Shown in pieces: positions 21,930 to 28,269 of a stretch of DNA of 28,269 nt. Made by a program: the position numbers and the translations under genes. The notes below the pieces were generated by a model that saw only the letters and a program-made list of their open reading frames with translations, ran no database searches and was not told the DNA's origin. This DNA comes from a bacterium (GTDB lineage: Bacteria; Ratteibacteria; UBA8468; B48-G9; JAFGKM01), in the NCBI GenBank assembly GCA_035371905.1, contig DAORXQ010000016.1:1-28269 (forward strand), in the 5' to 3' direction. The stretch's first letter is position 1. The number at the start of each line of letters is the position of its first letter.

Positions 21930-23561
21930 ATGTTGAAGAAACATATCTTTTTATATCTTCTCCTGACATTGATTGGGATAGGGGAAACCGGTAAAGATTA
22001 TCTAAAACTTGCAATTACATCTTCACAGAATGGCTTTTATGAGTTGTCAAATAAGTATATAGAAGATTATATTGCAGGTGGAAATCAAGATTATGTTGAT
22101 TATGTCTATCTCCTTTATGGCTATAATCTCCTTAAACTTGAAAAATATCATCAGGCAATAGAAAAACTTGAGACAGTAATAAAAAGGTTTCCCCTATCTC
22201 AATATCTTAAAAATGCATATGAGTTTTTAATTCCCGCCTATTTAAAGACAGAAGATGTTGATTCAAGCATAAATTCATACATAGAGTATAAAAATAAATT
22301 TGGACCTGATGAGAAAATTGAAAAACAGATATCTGAAAAAATAATTGAAAAGGGAATAAACCTCTTTAAAAACAAAAATATTCAAGAAGCAAGAACCTAT
22401 TTTTCTTTAATCTTAAATGAATTTAAAGATGTAGATTTAACTTTATGGGCAAATTACTATCTTGGACTCTGTGAATTTGAATCAGGCAATTTTATAAAAG
22501 CAAAAGATTATTTTGAAAAAGTGATTATTTCAGGGAAGGGAGATATTGTTTCTGATAGTAAACTTAAAACAGGTGATTGTTATTTTAATCTTGAGAAATA
22601 TGAAGAAGCGGAAAATTATTATAAAAAACTATTGGAAGAAAATTCAATTTTTTCGCAATGGGCAAAATTTCAGATTGCAATGATAGAGAAAAAAAGGGGA
22701 AATCTTTCAAAATCAATTGAGATTTTAAATAATATTGAACTTAAAGATGATTCAAATTTAATATTTAATGTTTTAAATGAAAAGGCAAATATCTATATTT
22801 TACTTGAAAAATGGGAAAAAGCAGAAGAAACCTTAAATTTACTCATTAATAAATTTCCAGAAAGAAAAGAAATTCCTGAAATATATTTTAAAATAGGTAT
22901 TATAAACTTCAATAAAAAGGATTTTGATAAGAGTATTTTTTATTTTAAAAAAGCAATAGAACTTGCAAATAAGAATTCAGTTAAAGAAAAAGGACTTTTT
23001 TTTGCAGGTTATGTGAATTATCTTAAAGGTAATTTCAATGATTGTCTTAATTTCTGGGAAAATTTGATAAAAGAATATCCTGAAAGTCCATTTATTTTAC
23101 AGATTTCATATCTTAAAGGTAAAAAATTTTACCAGGATAATAATTTAAAAGAGGCGGAAAAAAATTTTAAAGAGATAGTGGAAAAAAATAACAATCCTTA
23201 TTATGAAGAAGGTCTAACATATCTAATAGAAGTTCTTATAAAAGAAAAAAAATTTGAAGAAGGTGAAATTTATATAAAAAAATTTCTTGAAAATAAATAT
23301 GATAACTATATTGAATTTTTGCTCGGTAAAATTTATTACTTGAAAGAAGAATACACAAAAGCGAAAGATATTTTTGAAAATTTAAAAATAGATAGTCCTG
23401 TTATTAAAGCAGAAATGAATTTTTATCTTGGTAAAATCTATCAGAAACAGGGAAATATTGAAAAGGCAAAAGAGAAATTTATAGAAGTAATAAGTTTATA
23501 TCCTCAATTTAAAGAATGGAAAGAAAAATCAGAAAAGTCATTGAAAGAATTAAAGAAATAG
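21930..23561 (+). CDS. Exported TPR-repeat protein
   Basis: This 543-residue protein has a short N-terminal hydrophobic segment (residues 1-18, HIFLYLLLTLIGIG), probably a signal peptide or anchor. Tandem TPR-like helix pairs run to the end. Clear units include LLYGYNLLKLEKYHQAIEKL near 60, LWANYYLGLCEFESGNFIKA near 170, FKIGIINFNKKDFDKSIFYF near 325 and MNFYLGKIYQKQGNIEKAKE near 505. The style recalls YbgF/BamD-type periplasmic scaffold proteins. It overlaps the following barrel gene by 46 bases, so it probably acts with that outer-membrane protein. The exact partner is not known. ATG 21930 has a weak AGAG upstream. Confidence 0.8.
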   Translation: MLKKHIFLYLLLTLIGIGETGKDYLKLAITSSQNGFYELSNKYIEDYIAGGNQDYVDYVYLLYGYNLLKLEKYHQAIEKLETVIKRFPLSQYLKNAYEFLIPAYLKTEDVDSSINSYIEYKNKFGPDEKIEKQISEKIIEKGINLFKNKNIQEARTYFSLILNEFKDVDLTLWANYYLGLCEFESGNFIKAKDYFEKVIISGKGDIVSDSKLKTGDCYFNLEKYEEAENYYKKLLEENSIFSQWAKFQIAMIEKKRGNLSKSIEILNNIELKDDSNLIFNVLNEKANIYILLEKWEKAEETLNLLINKFPERKEIPEIYFKIGIINFNKKDFDKSIFYFKKAIELANKNSVKEKGLFFAGYVNYLKGNFNDCLNFWENLIKEYPESPFILQISYLKGKKFYQDNNLKEAEKNFKEIVEKNNNPYYEEGLTYLIEVLIKEKKFEEGEIYIKKFLENKYDNYIEFLLGKIYYLKEEYTKAKDIFENLKIDSPVIKAEMNFYLGKIYQKQGNIEKAKEKFIEVISLYPQFKEWKEKSEKSLKELKK

Positions 23562-24955
23562 TTCTAACTTTAATTTTTCTCTTTCCTCTGTTTACATATT
23601 CTCAGAATATAGACATTTATGAAGAAATTGAAGGGAAAGACCTTACAGAGAAAAAAACAAAGATATTTTATATTATGCCTTCAATTACAGATATAAATTT
23701 TCCACAAATACCTGAAGTTAAAATAGAAGAAGAAACAAAAGTAGAAACAGAAATAACAGAAACAAAGGAAATAATTGAAGAAAAAAAGATAGAAGCAGAG
23801 AAGGGAAAAAAGAAATGGTTTTTTAATGGTAAATCTGGAAATTTTGTAACAAGGGGTTTTGATATTGTTTACAATGATGAAAAAATGAATTTCGGTATTT
23901 CAAACTTTTATACTGAAAATTACAGAAAAAACAGCGGTTTTTTCTACACAAGATTCTATTTATCTTCATCCCCTAATCTTTTCAATCTTGATTTTATAAC
24001 AGGGCAGATGGAACTTCCGGGACCTGTTAAAAACCCTTTTGAAGATAAAAGGGAATTTTTTTATTTAAACTGGGATTTTAAAAAGAGATTTTCTTATTTT
24101 AATTTTGGATTTTCCCATAAATTTTATGCTATTGATGAAGAAATTTCTCATTTTTTAGGTTTTAATATGGAAAAAGATTTTAAAAGTTTTAAATTGAATA
24201 CAGAAATTGAAGAAGATATATTTGATAATGAAAGTGTTTTTTCCATTACAGAATATATAATTTTTGAGAAAGAAAATTTTTTAATTAAACCTGGTTTAAA
24301 ATTTATTGAAGGAAGTGGGTTGAGATTTTTACCTTCTTTTTTATTTAAAATAAATGAAAATTTTTCAGTTTTTTTAAGTTCTGATTTTGAAATTCCAGAT
24401 TTATGGAAAGATGTAATTATGGAAAACTGGAAAGAAATAAAAAAAGAAAAAGTTTTACCAGAAGAAATATATAAAGGTGGAGTAAAGTTTCAATTTAAAG
24501 ATACAGAATTTGAAATTTCTCATTCATATAACAAAAAGTATTTATGGGAAGATATTGCTAACAATAATCTTTACCAGCCTTTTAGAGAAAAATTTGAAAA
24601 GACAGGTTTTTTATTGAATTCAAAAATACCACTTAAAGATAACTTAAATCTGTTTCTTGAAATAGAAAAGGATATTTTTGACAAAAAGATTTCTTTTCTT
24701 CCTGAATATAAACATAATGCAGGTATAGAATTTAAGAATGAAAAAATAAATTTTAAAATATGGAATTCTTTTACTGGTGAAAGACATTTTATTAAAGAAG
24801 ATTTAAAAAGTTTTTCCACATTAAATTTTGAAATTACTTATAGAACTAAATTTGAAATTGGTTTTGGTATTTATAATATACTTAATGAAGAATATGAAAT
24901 TGCTCCGGATTATCCAGGGGAAGGAAGAAAGTTTCTCATTTATTTTAAATTTTGA
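23516..24955 (+). CDS. Outer-membrane beta-barrel protein, TonB-receptor-like end, no plug domain
   Basis: This protein has 479 residues. Residues about 12-29 (IKEIVLTLIFLFPLFTYS) are a signal peptide with a likely cut after TYSQ. A low-complexity Glu/Lys stretch (about 70-103, KIEEETKVETEITETKE) follows. From about 105 to the end, alternating amphipathic beta-strands continue (LDFITGQMELPGPVKNP, FNFGFSHKFYAI). The last strand block NILNEEYEIAPDYPGEGRKFLIYFKF, ending in Phe, is the usual TonB-dependent receptor end. No plug domain or TonB box is visible and the length is short for a receptor, so it may be a plain channel or a plug-less relative. The gene overlaps the TPR gene by 46 bases and no terminator follows it. 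Confidence 0.75.
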   Translation: MERKIRKVIERIKEIVLTLIFLFPLFTYSQNIDIYEEIEGKDLTEKKTKIFYIMPSITDINFPQIPEVKIEEETKVETEITETKEIIEEKKIEAEKGKKKWFFNGKSGNFVTRGFDIVYNDEKMNFGISNFYTENYRKNSGFFYTRFYLSSSPNLFNLDFITGQMELPGPVKNPFEDKREFFYLNWDFKKRFSYFNFGFSHKFYAIDEEISHFLGFNMEKDFKSFKLNTEIEEDIFDNESVFSITEYIIFEKENFLIKPGLKFIEGSGLRFLPSFLFKINENFSVFLSSDFEIPDLWKDVIMENWKEIKKEKVLPEEIYKGGVKFQFKDTEFEISHSYNKKYLWEDIANNNLYQPFREKFEKTGFLLNSKIPLKDNLNLFLEIEKDIFDKKISFLPEYKHNAGIEFKNEKINFKIWNSFTGERHFIKEDLKSFSTLNFEITYRTKFEIGFGIYNILNEEYEIAPDYPGEGRKFLIYFKF

Positions 24956-24973
24956 AAATAATAAGTAAAAAAC

Positions 24974-25036
24974 TTGACAAAATTAAAAATATAAGGTAAA
25001 AATAAACTTGACAAGATTAAAAAGATAGTGTACATT
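24974..25036 (+). promoter_or_regulatory. Tandem imperfect repeat with two TTGACA promoters before pseudopilin 1
   Basis: AAACTTGACA-A-ATTAAAAA-ATA-type sequence occurs twice with a 34-base period. The second copy has TTGACA (25008-25013), 17 bases, then TACATT (25031-25036), about 58 bases before ATG 25095. The first has TTGACA (24974-24979) and a weaker TAAAAA (24997-25002) at the same 17-base spacing. The 139-base gap holds little else. Confidence 0.55.
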
Positions 25037-25094
25037 AAGAATAGATGCTGCAGAAAATTAAAATGTTATTAAAAAAGAAAGGAGGTGAAAAAAG

Positions 25095-25775
25095 ATGAAA
25101 AGGAAAGGGTTTACATTAATTGAATTGCTGGTAGTAATTGCTATCATAGCGATTCTTGCAGCGATGTTACTGCCAGCACTTGCAAGAGCAAGAGAACAGG
25201 CAAGAAGAGGTGTATGTGTGAGTAATTTAAAACAACTTGGACTTGCTTTACATATGTATGCTCAGGATTATGATGAGAGATTTCCAACAAACATTGATAA
25301 AAATGCACCAACAGGTCATGATGTGGCTGTTTCTTTACAACTTCTTACAGGTCAGTTAAATGAATCAGATGCCCTAAAGGAAGGAGTTGTTTATGTGAAA
25401 GACCCTGGTGTATTTGTATGTCCATCTTCAGCAGAAACAAAATCAGACACAGGATTAATATGCCAGAGAACTTGTTCCTATGTTTATGCTTTGCCTTTAC
25501 ATGAACAAACAGCACAGGAAACAGCAATTATGGCAGATAGATGGGCAAGGTCTCTTTCAACAGCAAACTCTGCTCTTTATGCTATAGAAAGTACAACTTA
25601 TGACCTTGAAACACAGGATAATCATGGAACAGAAGGAATTAATGTTTTATATGTAAGCGGTAATGTAAAATGGGTTGCTTCTTATAAGAAAAGTGGAAAT
25701 TATTATTTACCAACATCTGAATTACCTAACTGTACAAATGGTTCAACAACTGCTTTGAGAATACCGAGACCATAA
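25095..25775 (+). CDS. Type II secretion/type IV pilus-like pseudopilin 1 (H-X9-DG-type tail)
   Basis: This 226-residue protein has a class III prepilin start: MKRKG before the cleavage point, then [29 protein letters not shown], with Glu5 of the mature protein present. Prepilin peptidase should cut and methylate it. Cysteines fall in [14 protein letters not shown] and RTCSYVYA. The tail [20 protein letters not shown] matches the H-X9-DG pattern common in PVC-type pseudopilins. It shares a near-identical 5' end of about 170 bases with the next two genes. A Shine-Dalgarno GGAGGTGA (25081-25088) precedes ATG 25095. It probably forms a surface or periplasmic fibre. The machine genes are not in the window. 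Confidence 0.92.
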   Translation: MKRKGFTLIELLVVIAIIAILAAMLLPALARAREQARRGVCVSNLKQLGLALHMYAQDYDERFPTNIDKNAPTGHDVAVSLQLLTGQLNESDALKEGVVYVKDPGVFVCPSSAETKSDTGLICQRTCSYVYALPLHEQTAQETAIMADRWARSLSTANSALYAIESTTYDLETQDNHGTEGINVLYVSGNVKWVASYKKSGNYYLPTSELPNCTNGSTTALRIPRP

Positions 25776-25824
25776 AATGAAAAATTATTGTTTTGAAAAT
25801 TTGGAAGAAAGGAGGTGAAAAAAA

Positions 25825-26556
25825 ATGAGAAAAAGAGGATTTACATTGATTGAATTGCTGGTAGTAGTTGCTATCATAGCGATTCTTGCAGCGATGCTTT
25901 TACCAGCACTTGCACGTGCTCGTGAGACAGCAAGAAGAGGTGTATGTGTGAGTAATTTAAAACAGATAGGGCTTGCTCTTAAAATGTATGCCCAGGATTA
26001 TGATGAAAATTTTCCAGATGTAAGTGGTGCTGCTGCTCCTCCTGGGCAAACTGGTGAAGACGGTAATGTGATTATGGCTTTTAATAAATTACTCGGATAT
26101 ACAAATTCTACTGTGGGAAACTGGCAAAATATAAGACCATGTCCAAACTATTTGAAAGACCCTGGTATTTTTATATGTCCGAGCCAGAAAAATGATGGAA
26201 AATCACAAAATGTAAGAATAACAAAAAAAGAAGAATGTTCCTATGCCTATGCAATGGATTCTGGTTGGAGCTATCCTTTGAATGAACAAACACAGGATGA
26301 TAGTGTAATTGTTGTTGATAAGCAGACATTAGCAGCGATTTTATCTCTTGGTAATAAGATGTGGAATACTACAAATGTTGCTATTGCTTTAAAATTATCT
26401 CCTGATAATAACCATTCAACTGCAGGAGTAAATGCTTTATTTGTTGGAGGTGCTGTAAACTGGATTCCTTCTGTTAAACAAGGGACTGATTATTATATAC
26501 CTTCTTCAGGTGATTATAAAGGAATACCGAACTGGATGAATATAAGGAATCCATAA
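25825..26556 (+). CDS. Pseudopilin 2 (H-X9-DG-type tail)
   Basis: This 243-residue protein has the same build as its neighbours. MRKRG lies before the cleavage point, then [42 protein letters not shown]. Residues after about 60 differ widely from the other two. The tail [23 protein letters not shown] follows the H-X9-DG-like pattern. The ARARE region uses CGT codons (GCACGTGCTCGTGAG) where the others use AGA/AGG, a local codon change inside an otherwise near-identical stretch. AAAGGAGGTGA lies before the ATG. The 49-base gap to pseudopilin 1 has no obvious promoter, so both are probably one transcript. Confidence 0.92.
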   Translation: MRKRGFTLIELLVVVAIIAILAAMLLPALARARETARRGVCVSNLKQIGLALKMYAQDYDENFPDVSGAAAPPGQTGEDGNVIMAFNKLLGYTNSTVGNWQNIRPCPNYLKDPGIFICPSQKNDGKSQNVRITKKEECSYAYAMDSGWSYPLNEQTQDDSVIVVDKQTLAAILSLGNKMWNTTNVAIALKLSPDNNHSTAGVNALFVGGAVNWIPSVKQGTDYYIPSSGDYKGIPNWMNIRNP

Positions 26557-26560
26557 AAAC

Positions 26561-26589
26561 TTGACAAACAGGAGGAAGTATGGTAAAAT
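26561..26589 (+). promoter_or_regulatory. Promoter before pseudopilin 3
   Basis: TTGACA (26561-26566), 17 bases, then TAAAAT (26584-26589) lies directly after the pseudopilin 2 stop and 28 bases before ATG 26618. The third pseudopilin can therefore be made independently. Confidence 0.6.
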
Positions 26590-26617
26590 TAAAAATAAAG
26601 AAAGGAGGTGAAAAAAG

Positions 26618-27337
26618 ATGAGAAAAAAAGGATTTACATTAATTGAATTGCTGGTGGTTATAGCGATCATAGCGATTCTCGCAGCGATGTTACTGCCAGC
26701 ACTTGCAAGAGCAAGGGAACAGGCAAGAAGGAGTGTATGTATAAGTAACTTAAAACAGATTGGTCTTGCATTAAGAATGTATAGCCAGGACTACAGAGAA
26801 TTCTTCCCGATTACATCAGCAACAACTCTTCAGACAGCAGTTGGATGCCTTGGACTACTCTATCCAAACTATGTTTCAGCACAGAAAACATTTATATGCC
26901 CATCTGACATTTCCCACAGAACAGTTGACCTTGCAGGTTCTGAAATTACCCAGGGGATAAGCACACAGTTAAGAGATACAACAGGAGATACAGATGGAGC
27001 AGGTCTTTCTTATGCATATGCTTTATGGTGCCATGAGAATGTTGATATAGATACAGTTCTTGTGGTTGATAAGGCAGTTTATATTACAGATTATCAGGGA
27101 GGAACATATACAGCAGGAACACCTTGGAGTTTAACAGCATTGCAAAGTGGAGCAACTTCAACAAGTGGTGGAGCAAGTGCTGTTCCTGTTGGACTTCTCA
27201 ACCACAAGAACGATGGAGTTAATGCCTGCTACATAGATGGGCATGTAAGATGGATACCAGTAGGAAAAGTTGAAGAACTGTTCCCAAATTACAACAATGC
27301 TGACAATTCTCAGGCAAAAGTAAGAAATCCATTATAA
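26618..27337 (+). CDS. Pseudopilin 3 (H-X9-DG-type tail)
   Basis: This 239-residue protein starts MRKKG then [42 protein letters not shown]. Its middle part is distinct ([31 protein letters not shown]). The tail [23 protein letters not shown] is the clearest H-X9-DG-like match of the three. Codons in the body are less A+T-rich than in pseudopilin 2, suggesting high expression. AAAGGAGGTGAAAAAAG precedes the ATG. A strong terminator follows after 12 bases. Confidence 0.92.
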   Translation: MRKKGFTLIELLVVIAIIAILAAMLLPALARAREQARRSVCISNLKQIGLALRMYSQDYREFFPITSATTLQTAVGCLGLLYPNYVSAQKTFICPSDISHRTVDLAGSEITQGISTQLRDTTGDTDGAGLSYAYALWCHENVDIDTVLVVDKAVYITDYQGGTYTAGTPWSLTALQSGATSTSGGASAVPVGLLNHKNDGVNACYIDGHVRWIPVGKVEELFPNYNNADNSQAKVRNPL

Positions 27338-27349
27338 TCTGAAAAGAGG

Positions 27350-27376
27350 AAGCCCCCGCTTTTAAAGCGGGGGCTT
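27350..27376 (+). terminator. Strong rho-independent terminator after the pseudopilin cluster
   Basis: AAGCCCCCGCTTT pairs with AAAGCGGGGGCTT around a central T. TTTTTTATTTTT follows on the + strand. On the - strand the following bases are not T-rich, so it serves the + strand pseudopilins. Confidence 0.93.
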
Positions 27377-27412
27377 TTTTATTTTTATATAACATTTATC
27401 AGAATTTTCAAT

Positions 27413-28269
27413 TCATTTTTTCTGTTGTAATATAATCCTTAAATTAATTTTTGCTGGTTCAAAATCTGGCTTTATTTTTAAAATTTTTTTAAGTATTTCT
27501 ATTGATTTTTCTTTTTCTCCTATCTCATTTAAAGAAATTGCATAATCGTTTAAAATTTCAATATTTTTTTTTGTTTTTTCTGGCTCTAATTCAAAAACTC
27601 TTTCAAAATAAAAAATTGCTTCATTATGTTTGTTCAATCTCTGGCATGCTCTTGCTAAATTTAATATTATTAAAAAATCATTTTTATTAAATTTATATGC
27701 ATTTAAGAAACAATATAAAGATTTATCAAATTGCCCTTCTTTAAAATAACAAATGCCAAGTTTATTCCAGTAAATACTTTCTTTTGGGTCAAGTTCAATT
27801 GCTTTTATAAAAATTTTTTCTGCTAAATCATAATTACCTTTATCAAGATAAATTTTACCAAGAAGATATAGGGTAGGAGAAGAATATGGATTTATTTGTA
27901 CTGCCTTGTTTAAAAAGTTTAGACAATTTTCAGTATCTCCTTTTCTTTCATATATTAGTCCAAGACCTGTTAAAGCATCAAAGTTAAAAGGGTCAATCTC
28001 AAGTGTTTTAATATAATATTTCATTGCTTCTTCATAATTACCCAGCATAAAATAACTTTTACTTATTCCAAGGGTTGCTTTTGAAAGTTCTCTTTTTGAA
28101 TTTGCAAATTGTTTTTCCAGTTTTTTAAACTGAATAAGTGCTTTTTCATATTTATATTTCATAAGCAGTTCAACTCCATAATTGTGAATAAGTTTTTTTG
28201 AGTAAGGGAAATATTTTAATGATTTTTCATAAAAACTTATCGGGTCCAGCCAGTCATAATTTCTTAAAA
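27413..28269 (-). CDS. TPR-repeat protein, C-terminal part (5' truncated by window edge)
   Basis: The first ATG in frame is at 28162, but the same frame stays open to 28269 without a stop and reads YDWLDPISFYEKSLKYFPYS and KKLIHNYGVELL before that Met. The gene therefore enters from outside the window. At least seven TPR units follow, such as FDALTGLGLIYERKGDTENC, PTLYLLGKIYLDKGNYDLAE and SIYWNKLGICYFKEGQFDKS. The W-DP-FYEKSLKYFP segment before the TPRs resembles the join between membrane part and TPRs in bacterial TMTC/ArnT-like glycosyltransferases, which is an inference from style. If so, the missing part should be a multi-helix membrane protein. Confidence 0.8.
   Translation of the reverse strand, partial: LRNYDWLDPISFYEKSLKYFPYSKKLIHNYGVELLMKYKYEKALIQFKKLEKQFANSKRELSKATLGISKSYFMLGNYEEAMKYYIKTLEIDPFNFDALTGLGLIYERKGDTENCLNFLNKAVQINPYSSPTLYLLGKIYLDKGNYDLAEKIFIKAIELDPKESIYWNKLGICYFKEGQFDKSLYCFLNAYKFNKNDFLIILNLARACQRLNKHNEAIFYFERVFELEPEKTKKNIEILNDYAISLNEIGEKEKSIEILKKILKIKPDFEPAKINLRIILQQKK

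Noticed and set aside
25095..26790. Repeated pseudopilin 5' ends as a CRISPR-like or satellite array
   Set aside because: The repeats are coding, spaced about 730-790 bases apart and in frame with prepilin signals.

Overview
The window is a strongly A+T-rich bacterial chromosome segment with very compact coding. Most genes abut or overlap, several convergent pairs meet with no gap, and no gene-free stretch exceeds about 140 bases. Core genes (ftsH, folE, rpoD, dnaG, lepB, HU, nadE, tRNA-Glu) are mixed with envelope genes. A run of three tandem pseudopilin genes with H-X9-DG-like tails, a URO-D-family protein, an AsmA-like protein and an outer-membrane barrel point to a double-membraned candidate phylum of the Omnitrophota/Ratteibacteria or wider PVC type. 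That placement is inferred from gene style only, since no rRNA is present. No phage, IS element, CRISPR array or integrase was seen.

Layout, left to right. (1) + strand, 1-2799: the 3' end of thiE, then ftsH and folE, all overlapping. (2) - strand, 7482 to 2800: sugar nucleotidyltransferase, GT-B glycosyltransferase with a C-terminal helical domain, a MiaB/MtaB tRNA methylthiotransferase and a 57-residue membrane protein, read as one operon from a promoter near 7540-7564. (3) - strand, 9311 to 7610: a radical SAM protein with a helix-hairpin-helix tail, followed by an unusual HTH-plus-receiver protein. (4) + strand: a URO-D-family protein. (5) - strand, 14187 to 10487: dnaG, rpoD and an MBL-fold hydrolase, a form of the macromolecular synthesis operon. 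It diverges from lepB through two overlapping antiparallel promoters that share a palindrome. (6) HU and an ExbB/TolQ-like channel on the - strand, separated from lepB by a hairpin terminator.

(7) + strand, 15960-18443: a small lipoprotein, a nitroreductase and an AsmA-like gene split by a frameshift at an A9 tract. (8) - strand: tRNA-Glu(CUC) and nadE. (9) + strand: a PHP-like protein, a 53-residue YHS protein overlapping a DEDDh exonuclease-WYL fusion, a cold-shock gene with a structured leader, a TPR protein and a plug-less TonB-receptor-like barrel. (10) Three pseudopilin genes with near-identical 5' ends, closed by a strong terminator. (11) - strand: the C-terminal TPR part of a protein that continues beyond the right edge.

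The features I consider least described are the exonuclease-WYL fusion with its YHS partner, the radical SAM/HTH-receiver pair, the overlapping dnaG/lepB promoters, the A9 frameshift in the AsmA-like gene and the pseudopilin cluster. I saw no complete, clearly novel defence or mobile system.
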